From Chloroherpetonaceae bacterium (lineage in GTDB: Bacteria; Bacteroidota; Chlorobiia; Chlorobiales; Thermochlorobacteraceae), in NCBI GenBank assembly GCA_033763895.1, contig JANRJQ010000007.1:248001-312000 (forward strand): DNA of 64,000 bases, in the 5' to 3' direction. Shown here piece by piece: positions 26,897 through 33,547 of this stretch. The translations under genes and the position numbers were made by a program. Below the pieces are notes generated by a model. The model saw only the letters and a program-made list of their open reading frames with translations. It made no database searches and was not told the DNA's origin. Numbering within the stretch: the stretch's first letter is position 1; every line of letters starts with the position of its first letter.

Positions 26897-27097
26897 ATGC
26901 TACAGCCGCAATTCACTTTAAAAGAAAAAATCATTCAAGCCCTTTCTGCACTGCCTGCTGATATGACATCAGACGAAGCTATTGAACAGATCCTTTTGAT
27001 TGATAAAATTGAAAAGGGATTAAAAGCCAAAGCGGAAGGAAAAACAACAAGTCATTCTGAAGCCAAAGACCGCGTTTTGAATCAATGGCAACAATAA
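26897..27097 (+). CDS. Small antitoxin-like protein of a type II toxin-antitoxin pair
   Basis: A 66-residue protein from the ATG at 26897. A longer frame from 26825 adds 24 residues that look unlike the family. The sequence TLKEKIIQALSALPADMTSDEAIEQILLIDKIEKGLKAKAEGKTTSHSEAKDRVLNQW resembles small antitoxins that precede ParE/RelE toxins, with the typical IEKGLxxxxxGxxxSHxEAKxR ending. The last codons overlap a start for a second reading frame (27085) that opens like a ParE/RelE toxin but stops after 12 codons, so the pair is broken. There is a weak ribosome site and no promoter can be placed. It sits just after the repeat block. Confidence 0.65.
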   Translation: MLQPQFTLKEKIIQALSALPADMTSDEAIEQILLIDKIEKGLKAKAEGKTTSHSEAKDRVLNQWQQ

Positions 27098-27123
27098 AAT
27101 GGACAGAACCTTCTCTGAACTAA
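27085..27123 (+). pseudogene. Remnant of a ParE/RelE-type toxin gene, truncated after 12 codons
   Basis: From the ATG at 27085, which overlaps the antitoxin end by 13 bp, the frame reads MATIKWTEPSLN and then stops at TAA (27121-27123). The opening matches the start of ParE/RelE-family toxins (M-x-x-I-K-W-T-E-P-A-L-x-D), and the overlap with the antitoxin is the normal arrangement of such pairs. Sequence beyond the stop shows no toxin in any frame and runs into a repeat element, so the rest appears to have been deleted or replaced. Confidence 0.5.
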
Positions 27124-27489
27124 TTACGACACTTTCCACTACTTTTTTGAAACCCTTTCATCCTTTGTGCACTTTGCGGATTTTCTCCGTGTTCTCTGTG
27201 TTTTGGAATTACAAACACAAAAGGCACTAAGAAAGAACACAAAGGACACAGAGAAATAAAATCAATAGGTCATTCCGGCAAGCGAAGCGCGCCCGGAATC
27301 CTGCACATGATAAATGAGATTGTTGAGCATATCGCAACCACCGTCTGAACTATGATTTATAGGATTTAAAGATTGATTATGATTCAAAATGGGTTATTAA
27401 TGAGGCAAATAATTCCAATAAATTATTTAACAGGGTGTTTGATAATGAAATATTTAGTATTTTATTATTTATAAAAATCAATTAAATGT
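27124..27489. repeat. Intergenic region with long imperfect inverted repeat and dispersed repeat pieces
   Basis: The segment at 27165-27260 has two opposing arms built on CCTTTGTGCACTTTGCGG / TCCGTGTTCTCTGTG and AGAACACAAAGGACACAGAG, which could fold into a long imperfect hairpin. It is followed by another TCATTCCGGCAAGCGAAGCGCGCCC / GGAATCCTGCAC piece (27270-27305) and by a GTCTGAACTATGATTTATAGG piece (27342). All are known here from the block at 26194-26824. This looks like repeat accumulation at the point where the toxin gene was lost. No gene is seen. Confidence 0.6.
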
Positions 27490-27960
27490 ATGTCAATACT
27501 CAAATATCTCTTCATGAATGTAAAGAAAACAATCACTTTACAACTAAAAGATATTTATCCTTGTGACTTATTTTCTAATGAAAATGAGCTTGTCAAAATA
27601 ATACCTTCAGAATATAAAAATAAAACAGTCGGAAACTCGGGCATAATTATTGACCTCACAAAAAATTCCTTATTTTTTTATTTTGATAATTTTATTTACT
27701 CATCTTCCATTAATGACATCAAAATGTTGAGCATTTTATTAACCGGAAATGACCCTGACCGAGGGAACAGATGCACTTTTAGCAAATTAATTCTTTATAA
27801 AAATAATGACAGTTATTTAGAATTGTTCTCGGGCGCACTTGAATTTGATTATAGATTGTCTGAACTAAAAAATATTCTAAATACTTGCGACATTCAGTTA
27901 AAAATTGAGGATAACCCAAGCGATACTGATTATTTAATTCATGATCAAGGTATGGTTTAA
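27490..27960 (+). CDS. Protein of unknown function, 156 residues
   Basis: I do not recognise this protein. It is soluble, with no signal or membrane segment, and rich in Asn, Ile, Lys and Leu. Alternating strands (IIIDLTKNSLFFYFDNFIYSSSIN; TFSKLILYKNNDSYLELFSGALEFDY) suggest a beta-sandwich or PH-like fold, with a short helix at the end (LSELKNILNTCDIQLKIEDN). An internal ATG at 27514 is an alternative start. Its AT-rich composition differs from the CDC48 gene before it and the small gene after it. A strong terminator follows at 27985. It is an orphan in the accessory patch. Confidence 0.6.
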   Translation: MSILKYLFMNVKKTITLQLKDIYPCDLFSNENELVKIIPSEYKNKTVGNSGIIIDLTKNSLFFYFDNFIYSSSINDIKMLSILLTGNDPDRGNRCTFSKLILYKNNDSYLELFSGALEFDYRLSELKNILNTCDIQLKIEDNPSDTDYLIHDQGMV

Positions 27961-27984
27961 TCCAAATTAATTCTATTAAAATTC

Positions 27985-28015
27985 AAAAACCGCCACAACT
28001 CGGCGGTTTTTTTAT
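27985..28015. terminator. Bidirectional intrinsic terminator
   Basis: A hairpin AAAAACCGCC, loop ACAACT, then GGCGGTTTTT followed by TTATTT. The stem is about 9-10 bp with a GC core, with a T run on one side and an A run on the other. It sits between the plus-strand gene ending at 27960 and the minus-strand gene ending at 28051, so it can stop both. Confidence 0.85.
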
Positions 28016-28050
28016 TTAATTATCCTCTTTGCATGAAAGAACAAATCAAT

Positions 28051-28416
28051 TTACTCCGCTTTTTTGGTGCTGCGTGCCGGGCGTTTCCGCTCCGATTTCT
28101 TTTTGAGCCCTACCGCCTGCACTTCATTGGAATTTGCCCCGTACTGCGCCACGATTTGCTGCCGCATACCCAAAATGGCATCGTAAAAAGCCCATTCGCG
28201 CTGCACGGCATTGTCGCGGGCGGTGTCGAAGGCGGCTTTCGCTTGCGTTTCGGCGGCTTCGGCGGCAATCATGTCGTCGTAGGCGCGTTGCAAGGCGCTC
28301 ATTTCGAACGCGGGATTCGCGGGTTTATAACCCGTGATGGCTTTTAGCGCATTGAAGGCTTCTTTGGATGTTGCAAGTTGATCAACAGCAGGACGACTTC
28401 TTGTTCTCGTAATCAT
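28051..28416 (-). CDS. Small basic-tailed protein of unknown function
   Basis: A protein of 121 residues, not assigned. It is mostly helical and alanine-rich (SALQRAYDDMIAAEAAETQAKAAFDTARDNAVQREWAFYDAIL), followed by MRQQIVAQYGANSNEVQAVGLKKKSERKRP and a lysine and arginine-rich tail. The GANSNEVQAVGLKKKSERK ending resembles a group of small hypothetical proteins I have seen in Bacteroidota and cyanobacteria, with no function attached. The base composition is more GC-rich than its flanks. It is isolated: a terminator is downstream and a 580-bp repeat-bearing gap is upstream. Confidence 0.65.
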   Translation of the reverse strand: MITRTRSRPAVDQLATSKEAFNALKAITGYKPANPAFEMSALQRAYDDMIAAEAAETQAKAAFDTARDNAVQREWAFYDAILGMRQQIVAQYGANSNEVQAVGLKKKSERKRPARSTKKAE

Positions 28417-28507
28417 TTGTGGTATTTGATTATAATTATTTGAAAGTTAAGCGAGAGTTGGTGATTGCTCTCATTACAAGAAACAAAGCAAATTGAAAAT
28501 TGTCAAG

Positions 28508-28570
28508 CGCGAATCGCCAAACACTCACAAATCATCGCTAAACACTCAAATTTCATCGCCAAACGCTCTA
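28508..28570 (+). repeat. Three-unit 21-bp tandem repeat, TCATCGCxAAACRCTC type
   Basis: Units begin at 28508, 28529 and 28550. Each contains ATCGC, then AAACACTC or AAACGCTC, at fixed positions. The length of exactly 21 bp equals two turns of B-DNA, so the motif repeats on one face of the helix. The ATCG core is shared with motifs at other intergenic sites in the window. Confidence 0.75.
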
Positions 28571-28715
28571 TTTTCTCCGATTTTATGCTTTATAAATGGT
28601 GTTTATTGAGTGATTACGCTTTTTAATCGAATTCAAGTGTCGTTCTTCCTTTTTTGAGTGTTTGCTTTGCTAAGGTGTAGCCACTTTTTAGTTATTTGAG
28701 GCAGTAAAATCAAAA

Positions 28716-28967
28716 AGTAGTGCTGTGCTTTTGATTAGCAGCGAGGTGCTTTCGATGAGCGGAGCATAAATATCGAAAAGCGGCGCAGTGCTTTTGATTA
28801 GCAGTTTGGTGCTTTCGTAAAGCGGAGTGAATCTTTCAAATAGCAGTGCAGTGCTTTTAATTAGCTGCGCGGTGATTTTGATTAGCAGTGAAGTGCTTTC
28901 GATTAGCTGTGCTAATCATTCAAAAAGCAGCAGAATGCTATTAAAGGACAATAGAATGTTTTCGAGG
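28716..28967 (-). repeat. Twelve-unit degenerate 21-bp tandem array
   Basis: Twelve consecutive 21-bp units start at 28716 and end at 28967 without length change. On the plus strand most begin AGC(A/G)G and continue GTGCTTTxGATx. The two last units are the most divergent. On the minus strand the units read ATCGAAAGCAC, so the ATCGA core matches the motif of other arrays in the window. Sequence drift with strict length conservation suggests selection or replication-driven renewal of spacing. It is not a CRISPR array, because there are no spacers between units. It lies downstream of the methyltransferase gene and upstream of the small gene at 28051-28416. Confidence 0.8.
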
Positions 28968-28999
28968 TTTATTAAGAAAATTATAAATTTCAGTTTGAA

Positions 29000-30679
29000 T
29001 TATTCTTTTGTCACCACCCCATTAACTTTCAATCGAATCACTTCAAGGCTTTCAAGCCCATCGTTATCGAACGCTTTCACAGCAACAATATGACTGCCAG
29101 CCTTAAATTTTGCCGTCTGAACGCCTTCTTTATCCATTAACACTTCGGGCTTAAAGTGGTTTTTTTCGCTATCGAAATTCCAATCCCACGCATAAAATTC
29201 GATGCCGGATTCTGAATTGGCAACGGCGCGAAATTCGATTTCCCGAAGCCCCTTTTTATCGGCGCCTTTATCTTCAAACGATACTTGCAAGGTTGGTTTT
29301 TTGGCGATAGGAATAATCTCGCTAACAGATACCAATTTAATTATTGCATTTTCATCATTTTTAATCCGCGCCGCTTCTTGAATGGCGCCTTTGCCAAAAC
29401 TAAACGCGATGATATAACCAACAGGTTTTCTTTCATGAATATTTCTCTCGAAAGCAACTTTATCGTATTGCTTTGCCGAAACAAAGAAATTTTTAATCAC
29501 ATTCACCCCAATATCATCAGAGCGTTTGACTTGAATCGGCGCATTGTCTTTGCTTTTTCCATCGATGCCTTTATCGCCGCCTTTTTTTGCATTGGGCGTA
29601 CCGCCAAATTGGGTAATAATCCAACTTTCAAATTCAAAGGCATCTTTATACCGAAGTGTATCGTAGTCGTATTTATGCAGTTGAATGGCGTAGGGTTTTG
29701 AGAATAAATCTTGTTGATTGGCTAAGCGCAATTCCGTTACTTTTATGGCGGCTACCGATTGGTCTATTCCTATCCAATGTCGGTTTAATTTATCGGCAAC
29801 AACCACCGTTGTACCCCCACCGACAAAAGGGTCAAGCACGGTATCGCCCTCGTTGCTTGCCATTTGAATAATGCGCTCTAATAATTTTATGGGTTTTTGG
29901 GTAGGGTAGCCGATTCTTTCAAAAGATTGAAATTGAACATTTGGTATATCTGTCCAAACATCTCCCACCAGCGTCCCTTTATCTTCATCTAAATATCTCT
30001 TAAATGCTAATCTTCCATTTTTATCGACTGGAAACCATATTAAACCATTTTCATCCCATTCTTTCATTTTTTCAATTGTACAGCGCCATCCGTTTTTTGG
30101 CGGTTTGTATCCTTTGTATTCATACAATCCGTTTTTATTTACCCTACTCGGGTTTGCTAAATTATCTAATCGAAATCTTCCTTTATCATCATATTTATTG
30201 TAGGCCTTTTCTAAATACTCAATATTATAATCACCATAAATTGGGTTATAATTAAAATTTGAAGTTTTAGAGTAAAACCATATAGTATCTTTAAGGACTG
30301 GAAGTTTCTTTTTCGCATCGTTATGAGTAGTTGTTCGTTGCCAAATTACTTCACCTCTAAAATTCTCTTCCTTAAAAATTCTATTCATTATAAAAATTTT
30401 TATTTCTGCATTTGCATGCCAATCGCAATGGAGGAAGATGGAGCCGGTGGGTTTGAGCAGGCGGTGCATTTCCTCGACGCGTTCTTTCAGCCACGCGATG
30501 TATTGGTCAATGCCGCCGCTCCAACGGTCTTGGAAACTGCGGACTTCCCCTTCATCGCCCCAAATAATTTCATAGTTTCGGTTTGAGAAGAAGGGAGGGT
30601 CTAAGTAAATCAGGTCGATGCTGTTTGAAGGTAGTTTTTTCAAGACTTCAAGGCAGTCGCCGAGGATGAGTTGGTTCAT
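29000..30679 (-). CDS. DNA methyltransferase fused to Mrr-like nuclease and PKD-like domain
   Basis: A protein of 559 residues in three parts. Residues 1-330 are a beta-class amino-methyltransferase, with catalytic DPPF at 27-30 and the AdoMet site DPFVGGGTT at 283-291, so motif IV comes before motif I. Residues 345-455 look like an Mrr-type PD-(D/E)xK nuclease: Glu351, GIDG with Asp373, and QVKRS with Gln383 and Lys385, followed by YIIAFSFGKGA. Residues 463-553 are a PKD/Ig-like sandwich (FYAWDWNFD...GSHIVAVKAFDNDG). It should methylate a specific DNA sequence and may cut it, acting as a one-polypeptide restriction-modification enzyme. A 95-codon gene ends 4 bp upstream. Similar methyltransferase-nuclease fusions exist in thermophiles, as far as I recall. 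Specificity is unknown. Confidence 0.85.
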   Translation of the reverse strand: MNQLILGDCLEVLKKLPSNSIDLIYLDPPFFSNRNYEIIWGDEGEVRSFQDRWSGGIDQYIAWLKERVEEMHRLLKPTGSIFLHCDWHANAEIKIFIMNRIFKEENFRGEVIWQRTTTHNDAKKKLPVLKDTIWFYSKTSNFNYNPIYGDYNIEYLEKAYNKYDDKGRFRLDNLANPSRVNKNGLYEYKGYKPPKNGWRCTIEKMKEWDENGLIWFPVDKNGRLAFKRYLDEDKGTLVGDVWTDIPNVQFQSFERIGYPTQKPIKLLERIIQMASNEGDTVLDPFVGGGTTVVVADKLNRHWIGIDQSVAAIKVTELRLANQQDLFSKPYAIQLHKYDYDTLRYKDAFEFESWIITQFGGTPNAKKGGDKGIDGKSKDNAPIQVKRSDDIGVNVIKNFFVSAKQYDKVAFERNIHERKPVGYIIAFSFGKGAIQEAARIKNDENAIIKLVSVSEIIPIAKKPTLQVSFEDKGADKKGLREIEFRAVANSESGIEFYAWDWNFDSEKNHFKPEVLMDKEGVQTAKFKAGSHIVAVKAFDNDGLESLEVIRLKVNGVVTKE

Positions 30680-30683
30680 TGGG

Positions 30684-30971
30684 TTATATTTTTCGATTTA
30701 AAAATTCAGGTATATGATAATAAACGGTCAGCAATTCTTCAATAAGTTCATTTGAAAACAAATTAAACTCCAGTTCATTTCTTAATACATTTTGGTGAAC
30801 TAAGGTATTATATCTATTTGAATGATCAATAAAAGAATAAAATGTATCCCAATCAGATGGATGTAAACGATTCACCCTTTTTTTCCATAGTGTTGGAGCA
30901 TTCAGAAACTCATCAAATTTTTTTCTTGCAGATGGAAGTAATTTTGATCTGTACTTTAAATTCTTTCTCAT
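30684..30971 (-). CDS. Small protein of unknown function upstream of the restriction-modification fusion
   Basis: A protein of 95 residues, not recognised. It is basic at the start (MRKNLKYRSKLLPSARKKFDEFL) and then helical and aromatic-rich (HPSDWDTFYSFIDHSNRYN...LIEELLTVYYHIPEFLNRK). It has no helix-turn-helix that I can see, so it is not an obvious controller protein. Its stop is 4 bp from the methyltransferase start, so the two form an operon and it may act with the enzyme. The ATG at 30969-30971 is preceded by AAAAAAGT with only a weak ribosome site. Confidence 0.6.
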   Translation of the reverse strand: MRKNLKYRSKLLPSARKKFDEFLNAPTLWKKRVNRLHPSDWDTFYSFIDHSNRYNTLVHQNVLRNELEFNLFSNELIEELLTVYYHIPEFLNRKI

Positions 30972-31948
30972 ACTTTTTTAGTGCATAAGCTCTACATATT
31001 AATTCAGTTTAATTGATCAATAAAGGGTATTGCTTTTCATTTCAATTCGAATAGTTGCATAAATTATTGAATATGGAGGTTTTCTCGCTTTAGCCACGTG
31101 GTTTCGACAGCCCGTGGCCACCTCATTGTGTTGTTTGCGGAGAGTCTGAGATTTCTCGCTGCGCTCGAAATGACTTCTTCAGGTTTTGTGGGATGCGACG
31201 CGGTGGTTTCGACAAGCTCAACCACCTTTTATATTGTCCCATTTTTGGTCATTTCGAACGAAGCGAAGCGGAGTGAGAAATCTCTGATGTGCGGAGTGTC
31301 TGAGATTTCTCGCTGCGAGCTTGACGAGCAAACTAATGCCTCGAAATGACTTCTTCAGGTTTTGTGGGAAGCGACGCGGTGGTTTCGACAAGCTCAACCA
31401 CCTTTTATATTGTCCCATTTTTGGTCATTTCGAACGAAGCGAAGCGGAGTGAGAAATCTCTGGTGTGCGGAGTGTCTGAGATTTTTCGCTGCGAGCTTGA
31501 CGAGCAAACTAACGCCTCGAAATGACTTCTTCAGGTTTTGTGGGAAGCGACGCGGTGGTTTCGACAAGCTCAACCACCTTATTTTGTTCCGTGCAGGATT
31601 CCGGACAAGCCGGTATGACATGCCTTTATTTGGTGCGTGCGGAGAGTCTGAGATTTCTCGCTACGCTCGAAATGACATATTCAATTGATGGGATTGCAAC
31701 ACGGTGGTTTCGACAAGCTCAACCACCTCAATTTGGTGCGTGCAGGATTCCGCAGCGAGCTTGACGAGCCTATTACCGCTTCGAAATGACAAAAGAGGGA
31801 GTCATTCCAACGAAAAATAATTTCCTTTTGAACCCAAGATGTTCTAATTTCTTACAAGTCTCTCTCACACCCATTGAAAAAGGAAATAAAAACGAGCGAC
31901 GAGAAGCTTTACGAAAGCTGGATTTCTAATCATTTATTTTGATTTCCG
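30972..31948. repeat. Large intergenic repeat block (right side of accessory patch)
   Basis: Nearly 1 kb without a credible gene. From 31080 to 31790 it is built from the same elements as the left block but in the reverse orientation: GGTGGTTTCGACAAGCTC / AACCACC hairpins at 31202-31226, 31378-31402, 31554-31578 and 31703-31727, stretches of the type GTCTGAGATTTCTCGCTGCG...TCGAAATGAC, and a GCAGGATTCC element near 31590. Open frames here are repeat readings. About 150 bp before the kinase start at 31949 is ordinary sequence that could hold its promoter. Confidence 0.85.
31172..31580 (+). repeat. 176-bp tandem repeat, two full copies and a partial third
   Basis: The junction word GACTTCTTCAGGTTTTGTGGGA begins at 31172, 31348 and 31524, exactly 176 bp apart. 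The 25-bp hairpin inside each copy is spaced by the same 176 bp. Copies 1 and 2 differ at only a few bases (GGATGC/GGAAGC, GATGTGC/GGTGTGC, AATGCC/AACGCC). The third copy breaks off after the hairpin near 31580. Near identity points to recent unequal crossing-over or slippage. Confidence 0.85.
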
Positions 31949-33328
31949 ATGAGTAAACCGTACGAATTTTCGGCTGAGCTGCAGCTTTATAAAAAACAGT
32001 ACGATTCCCTGCTTGAACTTTCGCGTTCACCCGCGATTGATAGCGGCGACTCCGAACTCGCCTTCCGCGAAATTGTTTGGACTGCCGCCGCAACCTTGCA
32101 ATGCGAGCGCGCTTCCATTTGGCTCTACAACGATTCGCGCGATGCCATCACGTGCGTTTGCCTTTACTCACGAAAACAAAAAGAATTTTCATTCGGCGAA
32201 ATTTTGCATGCTGCCGATTTCCCCGCCTATTTTCAATATCTCAACGAAGAACGCTTCCTTTCCGCCTCCGATACCTATAACGACCCCGCGACATTGGAAT
32301 TCAAAAACGGGTATTTGGAAGAGCATGACATCCGCTCAATGCTTGACGCCCCGATTCGGCTTGATGGGAATATGATTGGCGTGCTGTGTCATGAACACTG
32401 CGGGGAAATACGGGAGTGGTCGATTGTTGAGCAAAGCTATGCCGGCGTGCTTTCGGAAATGGTTTCGCGGGCTATCCAAGCCAAGAATCGCGAAAAGGCG
32501 CAGCGCGAGCTTAAGATTGTCAATGAAAATCTTGAACGCATCATTCACAATAAAACCAACCACTTAGAGGCCGCTCTGCAAAGCTCGGAAGAAAAGCTGA
32601 TTCGGCTTCAGCAGTTGAACCGCGATAAAAATCAAATGATGGGAATGGTGGTGCATGACTTGAAAAATCCGCTCACGGCCGTCACACTTTACGCCGATTC
32701 CATTTTAATGAGCAACCCCACCCGCGAGCAAGCTCAGTATGCGCATTTGATTCAAGATATCGTCACCCGAATGACGAAAACCATTGAAGGCTTTCTTCAA
32801 AGTATGGAAAGTGATTCGGGTAGAATCTCTCTGAGAAAGCGACCGATTGATATGGCGCAGCTGATTATGCTGGTTGTTTCGATGAATGAAGAACAGGCCA
32901 AGCGCAAGGAACAATCAATATCGCTTGAATTGGAAGATGGATGCCTTGCCAATGTGGATGAAGATAAAATGTGCGAAGTGCTGGATAATCTGGTTTCCAA
33001 CGCCATAAAATATTCGGAGCGAGGCAAAGAGATTCGAATCGTGGTGAAGCGTGTGGAGTATCCTAATCCAAAGCCGCAATTTCTTTCAAGCGTGGTTGTG
33101 GCAGTATCGGATAAAGGTCAAGGGTTTTCGGAAGATGATAAACACAATCTTTTTGGATCATTTCAACGGCTTTCTTCAACCCCGACGGCCGGAGAGAGCG
33201 CTTCGGGCTTGGGGCTTTCAATTGCAAAGCAATTGGTAGAATTGCATGAGGGGAAAATATGGGTTCACTCCGATGGCAAAGATAAGGGCGCAACTTTTTA
33301 TGTGGAACTGCCGGCGGCTGAGAATTAA
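31949..33328 (+). CDS. Cytoplasmic GAF-domain histidine kinase
   Basis: A protein of 459 residues without membrane segments. Residues 20-180 form a GAF domain (ERASIWLYNDSRDAITCVCLYSRKQKEF...DIRSMLDAPIRLDGNMIGVLCHEH), a small-molecule sensor. A coiled linker (KAQRELKIVNENLERIIHN) leads to HisKA with His236 (MVVHDLKNPLTAVTLYADSIL) and an ATPase domain with NLVSNAIKYSE, SDKGQGF and ASGLGLSIAKQLV. The ATG follows an AT-rich leader after the repeat block. The nearest downstream genes are a glycosyltransferase and a GGDEF response regulator at 34634, a plausible phosphorylation partner. It belongs to the signalling genes interleaved with the second glycan locus. Confidence 0.85.
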   Translation: MSKPYEFSAELQLYKKQYDSLLELSRSPAIDSGDSELAFREIVWTAAATLQCERASIWLYNDSRDAITCVCLYSRKQKEFSFGEILHAADFPAYFQYLNEERFLSASDTYNDPATLEFKNGYLEEHDIRSMLDAPIRLDGNMIGVLCHEHCGEIREWSIVEQSYAGVLSEMVSRAIQAKNREKAQRELKIVNENLERIIHNKTNHLEAALQSSEEKLIRLQQLNRDKNQMMGMVVHDLKNPLTAVTLYADSILMSNPTREQAQYAHLIQDIVTRMTKTIEGFLQSMESDSGRISLRKRPIDMAQLIMLVVSMNEEQAKRKEQSISLELEDGCLANVDEDKMCEVLDNLVSNAIKYSERGKEIRIVVKRVEYPNPKPQFLSSVVVAVSDKGQGFSEDDKHNLFGSFQRLSSTPTAGESASGLGLSIAKQLVELHEGKIWVHSDGKDKGATFYVELPAAEN

Positions 33329-33434
33329 AGTATTCATAAGCAGTATTGATAAAGCATATCCTCCTTTCATCCTGCCAAAAGAAATCATCAACAGGCTGCT
33401 TCTGAGCATCCCCTTTCAATCTTATTCAGTTTCA

Positions 33435-33497
33435 ATCGTACCTTTTCATCGTTTCATCGAGTAATAAGGCGTGTTTATCGAAGCGGCTCAGCTTGGC
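33435..33497 (+). promoter_or_regulatory. ATCG motifs at exact 21-bp spacing upstream of a glycosyltransferase gene
   Basis: In the 219-bp gap before 33548, ATCG occurs at 33435, 33456 and 33477, exactly 21 bp apart, within words TCAATCGT, TTTCATCGAG and TTTATCGAAG. An extra ATCG at 33448 is out of phase. The spacing is the same as in the tandem arrays at 28508 and 28716, but the rest of each unit is not conserved. It could be a helically phased protein-binding site or a decayed array. Confidence 0.4.
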
Positions 33498-33547
33498 GCG
33501 CCGATTGATTCTAAGTTTGCATACTTATTTAATCAACTTAGAATTCG

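Larger units (their letters stand above)
28417..28999. other. Gene-free region carrying two 21-bp tandem arrays
   Basis: No gene is supported here. The region holds a short 21-bp array at 28508-28570 and a longer one at 28716-28967, described separately. They face each other, with about 145 bp between them that includes scattered GAGTG words matching the opposite strand of the first array. An 88-codon frame at 28827-29093 is only a reading of the 21-bp units (7 codons per unit) that runs into the opposite-strand methyltransferase end. Confidence 0.7.

Noticed and set aside
26194-27489. Insertion sequence or prophage in the repeat blocks
   Set aside because: No transposase, integrase or phage gene is visible, and the elements are short and palindromic without target-site duplications that I can identify.
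28716-28967. CRISPR array
   Set aside because: The 21-bp units are directly adjacent and all related, so there are no unique spacers. No cas gene is in the window.
28827-29093. 88-codon plus-strand gene in the 21-bp array
   Set aside because: The frame is a by-product of the 21-bp period, which is a multiple of three. It reads a heptad pattern, is broken by stops upstream, and runs antisense into the methyltransferase gene.
31098-31764. Several overlapping open frames on both strands
   Set aside because: They are readings of the dispersed palindromic and 176-bp repeats. The same short peptides recur from each copy.
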